A stretch of DNA of 64,000 nt from Geodermatophilus sabuli (GTDB lineage Bacteria; Actinomycetota; Actinomycetes; Mycobacteriales; Geodermatophilaceae). Each line of letters opens with the position of its first letter. Position 1 is the stretch's first letter. The stretch is taken from NCBI RefSeq assembly GCF_010686765.1, contig NZ_JAAGWF010000003.1, positions 124,001-188,000 of the forward strand, given 5' to 3'. The notes under the pieces are model-generated. The model was not told the DNA's origin, made no database searches, and saw only the letters and a list, made by a program, of their open reading frames with translations. Below are positions 48,277-57,358 of this stretch, in pieces. Made by a program: the position numbers and the translations under genes.

Positions 48277-49947
48277 TCAGCCCGCCGACAACGGCCGGTA
48301 GACCGGTACCCACATCGCCGCGCGCACGGCCGCGTCCCAGTCCGGCTGGCGGGTGCGCGCTACTCCCTCAGCCGAGGCGGTCTCGGCGACCGCCACGGCG
48401 ACGGCTGCAGAGACGGCCCGGAGGTGGTCGATCGCAGGGAGGACCGGCGCACCGGTGGCGGTGGCGTCAACGGCGCGAGCGACGGCCTGCGCCGCGGCCG
48501 CCAGCATCCCGTCGGTGACCAGCCGCGCGCGGCTGACGACCACGCCGAGCCCGAGCCCGGGGAAGACCAAGGCGTTGTTCGCCTGAGCGATGACGTGGGT
48601 CGTCCCCGCCCAGGCAACTGGGGGGAACGGGCTGCCGGTGGCGACCAGTGCCCGCCCGTCGGTCCAGCGAACGAGGTCCGACGGCTGCGCCTCCGCGAGG
48701 CTGGTGGGGTTGGACAGGGGCAGCACCACCGGCCGCTCGACGTGGCGCGCCATCTCCCGGACGACGCCCTCGTCGAAGGCGCCCGGAGTACCCGACGTGC
48801 CGATCAGCACAGTCGGCCGCGCCCGCCGGACCACCTCGGCGAGGTCGATGCCCCCGCTGTCGTGGTCACGGGACCACTCCGCCGTCTCCCCTGCCGGCCG
48901 CGCGTATGGCTGCTGGAAGTCCCGGATCCCCGGACCGCCGTCGACCAGCAGCCCGCGCCGACCCAGACACCAGAACCGCCGTGTCGCCGCCGCCCGGTCC
49001 AGGCCCTGCCGCACCATCTCGTCGCGGATCTGGTCGGCGATGCCGATGCCCGCCGTGCCCGCCCCGAAGACCACCACCCGCTGGTCGCGCAGCGGCACCC
49101 CGGACGCCGCGGACGCGGCGAGGCCGGCCGCGAGGACCACCGCTCCGGTGCCCTGGACGTCGTCGTTGAAGGTGCACACCGTGTCGCGGTAGCACTGGAG
49201 GATCCGGGTGGCGTTGTCGGCGCCCAGGTCTTCCCAGTGCAGCAGCGCGTGCGGGAAGACGTCGCCCACGGCTCGCACGAACTCGTCGACGAAGGCCTCG
49301 TACCGCTCGCCTCGCACCCGGGCGTGCCGGTTGCCCACGTACAGCGGGTCGTCGAGGAGCTCCTCGTTGTCGGTGCCGACGTCGAGCACCACGGGTACCA
49401 CCCGCGCGGGGTCGATCCCGGCCGCGGCCGTGTACACGGCGAGCTTGCCGGTGGCGATGGCGATGCCGCCGACGCCCCAGTCGCCGATGCCGAGGATCCC
49501 CTCGCCGTCGGTGACGACGACGAGGTCGACCTCGTCGCCGGTCAGGCCGTAGTTGCTCAGCGCCTGCCGGACGGACCCGGGCTCGTCGACCGACAGGTAG
49601 ACCCCGGTCGGTCGGCGGAAGTCGCGGCTGTACTGCTGGATGACGGTGCCGACCGTCGGGGTGTAGACGACGGGCAGCATGTCGGCGAGGTGGTCGAGCA
49701 GCAGCCGGTGGAACAGGGTCTGGTTCCGGTTCAGCAGGGCCCACAGCATGATCGACCGGCCGACGTCGTCCGGGATCTGCCGGTACTGCGCGTAGGCGCG
49801 GCGGGCCTGGTCCTCCAGGCCCAGGACGGCCGGGGGCAACAGTCCGTGCAGGCCCAGCGCCGACCGCTCCTCCGCTGGGAATGCAACGCCCTTGTTCAGG
49901 ATGGGGTTGCGCAGCAGCTCCCGGCCGCGCAGCGACGTGGTGGCCAT
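48277..49947 (-). CDS. NAD-dependent malic enzyme (malate dehydrogenase, decarboxylating)
   Basis: 556 residues, full length for the large-subunit malic enzyme. RNPILNKGVAFPAEER, MLPVVYTPTVGTVIQQYSRDFRRPTGVYLS, DLVVVTDGEGILGIGDWGVGGIAIATGKLAVYTAAAGIDP and VVFGAGTAGIGIADQI are diagnostic. It oxidises malate to pyruvate and CO2, using NAD more likely than NADP. ATG 49947 lies 7 bases after the stop of the hydrolase gene, so it ends the long minus-strand cluster or is co-transcribed with it. It could drain C4 acids from ring catabolism. Confidence 0.9.
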   Translation of the reverse strand: MATTSLRGRELLRNPILNKGVAFPAEERSALGLHGLLPPAVLGLEDQARRAYAQYRQIPDDVGRSIMLWALLNRNQTLFHRLLLDHLADMLPVVYTPTVGTVIQQYSRDFRRPTGVYLSVDEPGSVRQALSNYGLTGDEVDLVVVTDGEGILGIGDWGVGGIAIATGKLAVYTAAAGIDPARVVPVVLDVGTDNEELLDDPLYVGNRHARVRGERYEAFVDEFVRAVGDVFPHALLHWEDLGADNATRILQCYRDTVCTFNDDVQGTGAVVLAAGLAASAASGVPLRDQRVVVFGAGTAGIGIADQIRDEMVRQGLDRAAATRRFWCLGRRGLLVDGGPGIRDFQQPYARPAGETAEWSRDHDSGGIDLAEVVRRARPTVLIGTSGTPGAFDEGVVREMARHVERPVVLPLSNPTSLAEAQPSDLVRWTDGRALVATGSPFPPVAWAGTTHVIAQANNALVFPGLGLGVVVSRARLVTDGMLAAAAQAVARAVDATATGAPVLPAIDHLRAVSAAVAVAVAETASAEGVARTRQPDWDAAVRAAMWVPVYRPLSAG

Positions 49948-49954
49948 GTCCGGG

Positions 49955-51115
49955 TCAGGCGGCGCGGAGGCCGAAGGTCTCGGCGACCCAGTCGGCCACG
50001 AAGCGGGTGGCGTTCATGGGGTCGTCGAGGTTGCAGTGCTCGACACCCCCCTCCCGCTCGGTGAACACCTTCAGCTCCCGCTTGGAGCTGTTGATGGCCT
50101 GCTCGTAGCTGCGGTGCGCGTACTCGACGGGGATCTGCCGGTCGTGCGCACCGTGGACGACCAGGTAGGGGACCCGGATCCGCTCGACCACGCCGTCGAG
50201 GGTGATCCGGTCCCAGAGCTTCTCGAAGTCCTCCATCGAGGTCTGCCCCCACACCCAGAGCGCGTGCTCCCAGTAGTGCGGGACCGGGTTCTCGCCCTCG
50301 CGCTGCAGCCGCCGCCGCTGCACCTCGCCCCAGTTGTGGTTGGCGCCCCACGAGACGCAGAGGGCGAAGCGGTCCTCGAACGCGGCGGCACGCGGCGCGT
50401 AGTAGCCGCCGAGCGAGACGCCGAGGATGCCGATCCGCTGCGGGTCGACGTCTCCCCGGCCGGCGAAGTAGTCGTAGCAGGCGGTGCCGTACTGCTCGGT
50501 CTCGACGATCGCGTGCAGGCCGTGCAGGCGGAGCGCCCCGCCGGTCCCCGGCTGGTCGACCAGCAGCGTGGACACCCCACGCCGGGCGAGCTCCTGCGGG
50601 AGTCCGGAGCCGAGCAGCTGCTCCTTGAAGCTGTCGAACCCGTTCCAGACGACCAGGCAGGGCGCCGGGGCGCCGTCCGCCGACGGGGCCCGGTGGAAGT
50701 AGGCGGGGAGAGAAGACCCGGCGTACGGGATCTCGACGATCTCCACGGGGTCCTTCGCCAGCCGCATGGCGCGGTGCTGCAGGCCGATCGCCCGCTCGTA
50801 GTGGGCTCGGCGGTCGGGGGCGTGGATGCTCTGCATGCGGTCGGCGTTGATCAGGTACAGCGCCGCCCGGCGGTACTTCTCCCCCGCCGACAGGTACCGG
50901 CCCGCGGCCTCGTCCTCCTCCGCCAGCCCGACCAGCCGGTCGGCCACCGCCGACCAGGAGGCGAAGAACTCCTCAGTGCCCGCGTCCGCGCCCTGGGCGG
51001 CGGCGTCGCGGATCGGCCGGCAGGCCTCGTCGATCTCAGCGAGGGCGCCGCCGTTGTGCAGCGTGGCGACGACGGCCAGGTTCCACACGTAGTTGCCGGG
51101 GAAGTACTCGAACAC
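49955..51115 (-). CDS. Alpha/beta hydrolase with helical N-terminal cap (DUF1100/2,6-dihydroxypseudooxynicotine-hydrolase-like)
   Basis: 386 residues. Helices in the first 120 residues form a cap. The core has CLVVWNGFDSFKEQ, LLVDQPGTGGALR, nucleophile Ser234 in GVSLGG (ILGVSLGGYYAPRAA), VVHGAHDRQIP for the acid, and a late His. The layout resembles esterase FrsA and the C-C hydrolase for a pyridine ketone in nicotine catabolism. The substrate here is unknown, but its neighbours suggest a ring-cleavage or acyl-ring intermediate. Confidence 0.75.
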   Translation of the reverse strand: MFEYFPGNYVWNLAVVATLHNGGALAEIDEACRPIRDAAAQGADAGTEEFFASWSAVADRLVGLAEEDEAAGRYLSAGEKYRRAALYLINADRMQSIHAPDRRAHYERAIGLQHRAMRLAKDPVEIVEIPYAGSSLPAYFHRAPSADGAPAPCLVVWNGFDSFKEQLLGSGLPQELARRGVSTLLVDQPGTGGALRLHGLHAIVETEQYGTACYDYFAGRGDVDPQRIGILGVSLGGYYAPRAAAFEDRFALCVSWGANHNWGEVQRRRLQREGENPVPHYWEHALWVWGQTSMEDFEKLWDRITLDGVVERIRVPYLVVHGAHDRQIPVEYAHRSYEQAINSSKRELKVFTEREGGVEHCNLDDPMNATRFVADWVAETFGLRAA

Positions 51116-51126
51116 GGCAGGGCTCC

Positions 51127-52188
51127 TCAGAACGACGCCGACCAGTGCGGCAGCGGCGCACCGGGGACGGGGGAACGGAAGGTGGGCAGCGAGGTCCCGC
51201 CGAGCGAGCCGACGTAGACGGTGCGCAGGTCGGGGCCGCCGAAGGTGATGCTGGCCATGCGCGGGGCCAGGCCGTCACCCGGTTTGGCGCCGAGGGCGGT
51301 GCCCGCGCCGCTGTCCTGCGGGTTCTTCCGCGCGGCCTCCTTGACCGCGCGGTCGCCGTCCTCCCAGATCGTGAGGACGTCGCCCTCCGGCGTGATGGCG
51401 ACCAGCTTGTCCTGGCCGATGAGGGTGGTCCACAGGTTGCCGTGAGCGTCGAAGGCGAAGCCGTCGGGGGCGCCGTAGAGCCGCTCCGGCCCGTAGACCT
51501 CCCGGCCGGTGAGCGTGCCGCCGGCCTCGACCCGGAACCGGGTCATGTGGTCACCCCCGGTCTCGGCGACGTAGAGCCACTGCCCGTCGGCGCTGAAGCG
51601 CAGCTCGTTGGTGCCGGCGAGGTCGGTGGCGACCACGCTCGCCTGCGCCTGCTCGCCCGGGACGAAATCGTCGATCACGGCGATGTAGCCGTCGGACTCG
51701 ACGGCGTCTCCCCGGTGGCGCCACGCCTCGGCCGAGGCCGTGACCGAGAACCACAGCCGGCCCTCGGCGTCGATCGCCGGGAAGTTCGCCTTGCCGATCG
51801 GCCGCACCTGGCCGTCGGGCCAGACCACCGAGTCCGCGACCAGCGACCAGTGCCCGTCGCGGGTCAGGTGCTCGACGACGTTGGTGCCGAAGTTGGCGAC
51901 GACCAAGTCGCCGCTGGCGTCGAAGCACAGCCCGTTGGGCATGGAGAAGCCCTGGTTGCCGTCGATGTTCGGGTTCTCGTCCGGCGCGAAGGGCCCGCCG
52001 CCGTCGGTCGGGCGGATGGTCTCCTGGCCGCCGTCGGGCCGGATGTGCACGACCCCGCCGCCGAGGTCGGCGACCCACAGGTCCCCGGACGGCTGGGCCA
52101 GCACGCACTCCGGACGGCGTAGCCCGGTGCCGGTGAGAGTGATGTCGGCCGGGTCCACCGACCAGCCGGCGAGGGGGTTGGCGGTCAT
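51127..52188 (-). CDS. SMP-30/gluconolactonase-family beta-propeller protein
   Basis: 353 residues. The propeller repeats are CVLAQPSGDLWVADLGGGVVHIRPDGG, MPNGLCFDASGDLVVANFG, FPAIDAEGRLWFSVTA, NELRFSADGQWLYVAETGGDHMTRF and PDGFAFDAHGNLWTT, with a metal-site Asp/Asn in several. It probably hydrolyses a lactone with Ca(II) or Zn(II). ATG 52188 overlaps the aldehyde dehydrogenase stop by four bases. It would open a lactone formed in the pathway of this cluster. Confidence 0.83.
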   Translation of the reverse strand: MTANPLAGWSVDPADITLTGTGLRRPECVLAQPSGDLWVADLGGGVVHIRPDGGQETIRPTDGGGPFAPDENPNIDGNQGFSMPNGLCFDASGDLVVANFGTNVVEHLTRDGHWSLVADSVVWPDGQVRPIGKANFPAIDAEGRLWFSVTASAEAWRHRGDAVESDGYIAVIDDFVPGEQAQASVVATDLAGTNELRFSADGQWLYVAETGGDHMTRFRVEAGGTLTGREVYGPERLYGAPDGFAFDAHGNLWTTLIGQDKLVAITPEGDVLTIWEDGDRAVKEAARKNPQDSGAGTALGAKPGDGLAPRMASITFGGPDLRTVYVGSLGGTSLPTFRSPVPGAPLPHWSASF

Positions 52189-53612
52189 TCGACGGGCTCC
52201 CCGGGGGCGACGGCGTCCTGGGCGCCGATCCAGACAGTGCGGACGTTGGTGAACTCGCGGATGCCCTCCTCCGACAGCTCGCGGCCGTAGCCGCTGCGGC
52301 GGGTGCCGCCGAAGGGCAGCCGGGCGTCGGAGGCGACGACGGCGTTCACGAACAGGGCGCCGGAGGTGATCCGCCGGCCGACGGCGAGCGCCCGGTCGAC
52401 GTCGCGTGACCAGACGCTGGCGCCCAGGCCGAAGGGGCTGTCGTCGGCGAGCCGGGCGGCTTGGTCGTCGTCGAACGCGCGGATCACGGCGGCGACCGGG
52501 CCGAAGGTCTCCTCCTGGAAGACGGCCATGTCCGGGGTGACGTCGGCGAGCACGGTCGGTGCGAAGAAGGCACCGGGTCCCTCCGGACGCTTTCCGCCGG
52601 CGACGACCGTGGCCCCGGCCGCGATCGAGGAGTCCACCTGCCGCTGCAGCGCCGTGACCTGCTCCTCGCGCGCCAGCGGCCCGATCTGGGTGGCCGGGTC
52701 GTGCGGGTCGCCCACGCGCAGCGCGGCGACCTCCTCGGCGAAGCGGTGGGTGAACTCGTCGGCGATCGCGTCGGCGACGACGAAGCGCTTGGCGGCCAGG
52801 CAGGACTGCCCGCTGTTCAGGAACCGGGAGCGCACCGCCATCCGCGCCGCCAGCGCCACGTCGGCGTCGTCCAGCACGACGAAGGGGTCGGAGCCGCCCA
52901 GTTCCAGGACGGACTTCTTGATGACGCGGGCGGCGGCCGAGGCGACCGCCGCACCGGCGCGCTCGCTGCCGGTCAGCGTCACCGCGGCCACCAGCGGGTG
53001 CTCGATGATCCGCGTGGTGACGTCCGCGACGTCGGCCTCGTCGACCAGCAGGGTCGTGAACAGCGCGGCAGGAGCACCGACCGCAGTCGCCGCGTCGCGG
53101 AAGACCTCCTCCGCGGCGAGGGCGCAACCGGTCACGGAGGGCGCGTGCTTGAGCAGCGCGGCGTTGCCCGCGGCCAGTGCGGGCGCGGAGAAGCGGACCA
53201 CCTGCCAGAACGGGAAGTTCCACGGCATCACCGCGAGCACGACCCCCACCGGCTCGTGGGAGACCCAGCTGCGCGCGGCTGGCGTCTCAACCTCCCGGTC
53301 GGCGAGGAACTCCGGCGCCTTCTCCGCGTAGAACCGGGCGGTCCAGGCGCACTTGTCGACCTCGGCGAGGGCCTCGGCGACCGGCTTGCCCATCTCGTCG
53401 GTCATCAGGGCGGCCAACTCCTCGCGGCGGGCGGTGAGCCGGTCGGCGACCGCCTCCAGCAGCGCCGTCCGCAGGGCCCAGTCCGACGTACGCCACGAGG
53501 TAAAGGCGGTGTGCGCAGTCCGCACCGCCTGCTCGATCTGCTCGGCGGTGTGCGTCGGCCAGGAGCCGACCTGCTGGCCGGTCGCCGGGGACGTGCTCGT
53601 CAGGATCCCCAC
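52185..53612 (-). CDS. NAD(P)-dependent aldehyde dehydrogenase (succinate-semialdehyde type)
   Basis: 475 residues. The catalytic Cys is in FLNSGQSCLAAKRFVV, the general base Glu in KSVLELGGSDPFVVL, and the cofactor region in VMPWNFPFWQVVRFSAPALAAGNAALLKHA. The sequence is closest to GabD2/Sad-type succinate-semialdehyde dehydrogenases, but aliphatic aldehyde oxidation more generally is possible. ATG 53612 lies next to the SDR gene with one base between. Confidence 0.87.
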   Translation of the reverse strand: MGILTSTSPATGQQVGSWPTHTAEQIEQAVRTAHTAFTSWRTSDWALRTALLEAVADRLTARREELAALMTDEMGKPVAEALAEVDKCAWTARFYAEKAPEFLADREVETPAARSWVSHEPVGVVLAVMPWNFPFWQVVRFSAPALAAGNAALLKHAPSVTGCALAAEEVFRDAATAVGAPAALFTTLLVDEADVADVTTRIIEHPLVAAVTLTGSERAGAAVASAAARVIKKSVLELGGSDPFVVLDDADVALAARMAVRSRFLNSGQSCLAAKRFVVADAIADEFTHRFAEEVAALRVGDPHDPATQIGPLAREEQVTALQRQVDSSIAAGATVVAGGKRPEGPGAFFAPTVLADVTPDMAVFQEETFGPVAAVIRAFDDDQAARLADDSPFGLGASVWSRDVDRALAVGRRITSGALFVNAVVASDARLPFGGTRRSGYGRELSEEGIREFTNVRTVWIGAQDAVAPGEPVE

Positions 53613-53613
53613 G

Positions 53614-54417
53614 TCATGCCCCCACGGTCGGGACGCCGGGCGCGACGCCGCGCACCGCGTCGGACAGGAACTTGACCCCGGCCTGGCTGGTGAAGCCGCC
53701 GTCGACGGCGATCTCGGCGCCGGAGACGTACCGGGACTCGTCGCTGACCAGGTACACGACCAGGTACGCGACGTCCTCGGGCGCGCCGTTGATGCCGAGC
53801 GGGTTGGCCTCGAGCTGTGCCTGGCGGAACGTCGCCGGGGCGTTGGCCACCATCGGCGTCTCGATGTACCCGGGGTGCACGAGGTTGGAGCGGATGCCGA
53901 GCGGTCCCAGCTCCAGGCTGGCCACCTTCGCCAGGCCGCGCACCGCCCACTTGGAGGCGGTGTAGGCCACGGTGTAGTGCGGAGTGAGTGCTGCGGCGCT
54001 GCCGATCGTGACGATCGACGAGCCCGGCGACATCAGCGGCACCAGCGCCTGGATGCCCAGCAGCGGACCGGTCGTGTTCACCCGGAACATCCGCTCCCAG
54101 TCGGGCAGCTCGACGTCGAGCAGCCGGGCACGGTGGGTGAGGCCGGCGTTGTTGACCAGGCCGTGCACCTGCCCGTACCGCTCCCCCAGCTCGGCGGTGA
54201 GTGCCGCCCAGCCGGCCGGGTCGGCCACGTCCAGCTGCCGGTAGACGATCGCCTCCCCGTGCCCGTCGAGCTCGCCGGAAGCGACATCGTCCGGCGCGAC
54301 GACGTCGGTCGCCACGACGATCGCTCCCTCGGCGGCCAGCGCCCGGGCCTCGGCGGCGCCCTGGCCCCGCGCGGCACCGGTGACGACGACGACCTTGCCG
54401 GAGACGCGGCCGCTCAC
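53614..54417 (-). CDS. SDR-family oxidoreductase
   Basis: 267 residues: TGAARGQGAAEARALAAEGAIVVATD at the cofactor site, NNAG, IGSAAAL with the catalytic Ser, YTASK (Tyr/Lys) and HPGYIETPM. TGAARGQG recalls the mycofactocin subfamily, but the long insertion of that subfamily is absent, so it is a classical SDR. GTG 54417 overlaps the hydrolase stop by four bases. The role is probably oxidation of a hydroxyl in a degradation intermediate. Confidence 0.86.
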   Translation of the reverse strand: MSGRVSGKVVVVTGAARGQGAAEARALAAEGAIVVATDVVAPDDVASGELDGHGEAIVYRQLDVADPAGWAALTAELGERYGQVHGLVNNAGLTHRARLLDVELPDWERMFRVNTTGPLLGIQALVPLMSPGSSIVTIGSAAALTPHYTVAYTASKWAVRGLAKVASLELGPLGIRSNLVHPGYIETPMVANAPATFRQAQLEANPLGINGAPEDVAYLVVYLVSDESRYVSGAEIAVDGGFTSQAGVKFLSDAVRGVAPGVPTVGA

Positions 54418-55430
54418 GCACGCACCCCCGTCCGGGCCTGCAACTCGGCCAGCGGGGTGGCCCGAGGGATCGGGCTGCGCTCGGGGGCCGCCGCAACGAC
54501 CGTGGTGGCGATCGAGCCGAGCCGGTCGACCTCCATCGTCACCGTGTCACCGGGTTGCAGCGGCCGCGGCTCCTGGCGACCGGCCCGGCCCCAGGCCTCC
54601 GCGAGCGAGCCGCCCGAGCAGGTGCCCGAGGCGATCAGGTCACCGGCCCGCACCCACGCGCTGCGGGAGGCGTAGCTCACGAGCTGCTCGAACGACCAGC
54701 CCATGTGCGCCAGCGAGTCCTGGCCGAAGACAACCCCGTTGACGTACACGGTCATGGTCAGGTCCAGCCGGTCACCGACCCGCGCCGGCTCCAGCTCGTC
54801 CGGCGTGACCAACCACGGGCCGATGGTGGTGGCGAAGTCCTTGCTCTTGGCCGGCCCCAAGCCGCCCCTCATCTCGTGCCGCTGGACGTCGCGCGCCGAC
54901 CAGTCGTTGACGACGAGGTACCCGGCGATGTGCTCCCGGGCCTCCTCAGGGGTGAGGTCGCGGCCGTCCCGGCCGATGACCACGCCGACCTCCAACTCGA
55001 AGTCCAGTGCCTGGTCCTCCGGCAGGCCGGCCACCGGCTCGTCCGGGCCGACGACCGCGTGCGGGCTGCCGTAGAGGTAGGTGGGCTGCTGGTGCCAGGC
55101 CGCCAACGCCGTCTCGGCGTTCCCGGTCATCGCCGCCGCACCCTGCACGTGCTGCTCAAAACTCACGAAGTCCCGGAAGCTGGCCGGGCGCACCGGCGCC
55201 AGCAGCCGCGCGTCGGCCAGCGCCATCCCCGGGGCGTCGTCGCCGGGCGCCTGGCGGGCGATCGCGGCGGTCAGCAGGTCGGTGCCCGGGGGGAAGAGCC
55301 GCAGCGTGGCGCCGGAGTACGCCTGCGCCACCACCGCAGCCGACACGTCGCCGGCGGCCGTGTCCTCCACTTCCTGGACCACGAGCCCGACCCGTTCCTG
55401 GCCGTCGACCTCGATGCGTGCGTACCTCAC
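54414..55430 (-). CDS. Fumarylacetoacetate hydrolase (FAH) family protein
   Basis: 338 residues. The metal site is in ALDFELEVGVVIGRDG (E-x-E) and DWSARDVQRHEM, with GPAKSKDFATTIGPWLVTPDEL and IASGTCSGGS. FAH-fold enzymes hydrolyse or hydrate C-C bonds of acylpyruvates and diketo acids from ring cleavage. The first 90 residues are the usual N-terminal domain. It is the third enzyme in the operon and likely acts on a ring-opened product. Confidence 0.85.
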   Translation of the reverse strand: MRYARIEVDGQERVGLVVQEVEDTAAGDVSAAVVAQAYSGATLRLFPPGTDLLTAAIARQAPGDDAPGMALADARLLAPVRPASFRDFVSFEQHVQGAAAMTGNAETALAAWHQQPTYLYGSPHAVVGPDEPVAGLPEDQALDFELEVGVVIGRDGRDLTPEEAREHIAGYLVVNDWSARDVQRHEMRGGLGPAKSKDFATTIGPWLVTPDELEPARVGDRLDLTMTVYVNGVVFGQDSLAHMGWSFEQLVSYASRSAWVRAGDLIASGTCSGGSLAEAWGRAGRQEPRPLQPGDTVTMEVDRLGSIATTVVAAAPERSPIPRATPLAELQARTGVRA

Positions 55431-55443
55431 GAGTGGGCTCCGC

Positions 55444-55737
55444 TCAGACGTCGAGGACGGTGGTGAAGACCCGCTCCCGGTTGGCCAGCGCCGGGATGGC
55501 CTTGCCGAGGGCGTGCTCCTCGAAGTGCGGGTAGGTGGCGTGCTTCTTGAAGGCGTCCTCGTCGTCGTAGACCTCGAAGATCTTGAAAACGGACGGCTGC
55601 TCGGGGTCCTGGTGGACGACGTAGGTCTGGCAGCCGGGCTCGTTGCGCGAGGCGGGGGCCAGAACGGTGAGCGCCTCGCGGACGACGTCCTCCTTGCCGG
55701 GCTGCGCGGTCCAGGTGGCGGAACAGACGAATGCCAT
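55444..55737 (-). CDS. ABM-domain protein (antibiotic-biosynthesis/quinol monooxygenase family)
   Basis: 97 residues: MAFVCSATWTAQPGKEDVVREALTVLAPASRNEPGCQTYVV followed by VFKIFEVYDDEDAFKKHATYPHFEEHA. The dimeric ferredoxin-like fold oxidises quinols without cofactor in some members. ATG 55737 with AGGAGAACGC upstream. Just after the flavin monooxygenase, it could process the hydroxylated ring it produces. Confidence 0.83.
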   Translation of the reverse strand: MAFVCSATWTAQPGKEDVVREALTVLAPASRNEPGCQTYVVHQDPEQPSVFKIFEVYDDEDAFKKHATYPHFEEHALGKAIPALANRERVFTTVLDV

Positions 55738-55772
55738 TGCGTTCTCCTCAGTTGTCGGTCTGGTGGTTCGGG

Positions 55773-56909
55773 TCAGTAGGGGCCGGCGAGGATCTCCATC
55801 GACGACCGCATCAGTCCGGCCGGATCGGCTCCGGGGGTGTCGGGCTCGACCTCCCACCGGGCCAGCTGCACGGAGTTGTCGACGACCATCGCCGCGCGCT
55901 GCTGCCGGCGCTCCATGAACAGGCAGAGCACCGTGTCGACGGGGTGGCCGTCGCCGATCAGCTCGGCCAGCACGATGGCGTCCTCGGCGGCCATCGCCGC
56001 GCCCTGGGCGAGCATCGGCGGGCAGGCGTGCGCGGCGTCCCCGATCAGCAGGACGCGGCCTTGGTGCCAGGGCCCGTCGATCAAGAGCGCGTCCAGCGAT
56101 CGGTAGTCGATCGTGGTGTCCGGTCCCATGCTCGCCCGGATGGCCGGCCACAGTCCGCCGTAGCCCTCTGCCCGCTCGGCCATCAACTCGTGCAGCGGCC
56201 GGTCGCCGTAGGACTCCAGGCGCCGGTCCTCGTCGAGGACGTAGGCGTACATGCGGTCCGGGCTGATCGGCGCGTAGCCCGCCTTGTAGCGGGGACCGCC
56301 GTAGTACAGCTCGGCGCAGTCCATGCCGGGCTGGCGCGGGCCCTCCATCCGCCAGATCGCCATGCCCACCGGTCGCCGCCGGGCCTCGACGCCGATCAGC
56401 GAGCGGACGGTGGAGTGCTGGCCGTCGGCGCCGACGACGAGGTCGACGACCTCCCGTGAGCCGTCGGAGAGGGCCACTGCGACACCGGCGTCCGCCCCGT
56501 CGTCCTCGATGGCCTCGACGGCGGTGCCGAGTCGGACGTCGGCGCCGGAGTCGTGCACGTGCCGGCTGAGGACCTCCTGCAGCAGGAAGCGCATCGAGCC
56601 CATGGTCGGGGGGAGGTCGTCGCCACCCAGCGGCGGGGAGACGATCTCCTGGATCAGCTCGCCGTCCACGGTGCGCATGCGGAGCCGGTCGAACGGAGCG
56701 CCGGCGGCCACGACCTCGTCGGCCACGCCCACGTCGCGCAGCGCCCGCAGCGCGTTGCCCTGGATGGTGATGCCGTGGCCGATGGCCTTCCACTCGCTCT
56801 GCCGCTCGACGAGGACGACGTCGAGGCCGCGCTGCCGGAGGGCCAGGGTGAGCACCGAACCTGCGGTGCCACCACCGACCACGAGCACGCGGCGAACGGG
56901 TTGGTCCAT
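55773..56909 (-). CDS. FAD-dependent monooxygenase (class A, aromatic hydroxylase type)
   Basis: 378 residues. GGGTAGSVLTLALRQRGLDVVLVE is the dinucleotide motif, VVGADGQHSTVRSL the DG motif, and GDAAHACPPMLAQGAAMAAEDAIVLAELI the FAD-ribityl motif. It is the first gene of the minus-strand catabolic operon. Its hydroxylated substrate is unknown. ATG 56909 follows GGAGGGCACC. A perfect palindrome lies about 85 bases upstream. Confidence 0.87.
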   Translation of the reverse strand: MDQPVRRVLVVGGGTAGSVLTLALRQRGLDVVLVERQSEWKAIGHGITIQGNALRALRDVGVADEVVAAGAPFDRLRMRTVDGELIQEIVSPPLGGDDLPPTMGSMRFLLQEVLSRHVHDSGADVRLGTAVEAIEDDGADAGVAVALSDGSREVVDLVVGADGQHSTVRSLIGVEARRRPVGMAIWRMEGPRQPGMDCAELYYGGPRYKAGYAPISPDRMYAYVLDEDRRLESYGDRPLHELMAERAEGYGGLWPAIRASMGPDTTIDYRSLDALLIDGPWHQGRVLLIGDAAHACPPMLAQGAAMAAEDAIVLAELIGDGHPVDTVLCLFMERRQQRAAMVVDNSVQLARWEVEPDTPGADPAGLMRSSMEILAGPY

Positions 56910-56991
56910 GAGGTGCCCTCCGGGGCGGTGTCGGTGTGTGCCCGCTCACCATTGGTCGTGGCGGGTGCGGTGAGAAGAGCGTCTCCGGGAT

Positions 56992-57007
56992 CGCAGCCAT
57001 GGCTGCG
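56992..57007. promoter_or_regulatory. Perfect 16-bp palindrome upstream of the catabolic operon
   Basis: CGCAGCCA followed by its exact reverse complement TGGCTGCG, about 85 bases before the flavin-monooxygenase start. It is a strong candidate operator, possibly for one of the LysR proteins at 62-64 kb. Confidence 0.55.
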
Positions 57008-57058
57008 GCCGATACCTGACCGGCCCCACGGGGAGCGGTCAGCCGGTAGCAGGGTCGG

Positions 57059-57358
57059 TCAGGGCGCCGGGATCCACCGCACGGCGAGCTCCTCGGTGGA
57101 TGCGGCGAACCGCTGCAGGTGGGACCCGACCACGTCGGTGATCCGGTCCAGTCCCTCGGCGTCCTCCGCCGATGCCTCGAGGACGAGGGTGGGACCGACG
57201 GGTTCGAGCGTCACCGACATCCCGGGGCCGTCCAGCCGGCCGACGCCGGTGGTCTCGTCGACCGAGCCCTCCAGGCGGCGGCCGAGGTGGCTGACCAGCT
57301 GCTTGACCCAGCGCTCGGGGCGATCGGTCGGTACCTCGGCCCGCGCGTGCAGCGTCAT
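57059..57358 (-). CDS. DUF2218-family protein
   Basis: 99 residues (MTLHARAEVPTDRPERWVKQLVSHLGRRLEGSVDETTGVGRL, LVLEASAEDAEGLDRITDVVGSHLQRFA). DUF2218 proteins are often encoded next to metal or siderophore transport genes and lack known function. ATG 57358 overlaps the permease stop (ATGA), so it is the last gene of the ABC-transporter operon. Confidence 0.8.
   Translation of the reverse strand: MTLHARAEVPTDRPERWVKQLVSHLGRRLEGSVDETTGVGRLDGPGMSVTLEPVGPTLVLEASAEDAEGLDRITDVVGSHLQRFAASTEELAVRWIPAP

Noticed and set aside
53614..54417. Mycofactocin-type SDR at this position
   Set aside because: It has TGAARGQG but lacks the subfamily's following RSHA pattern and long insertion, so it was called a classical SDR.
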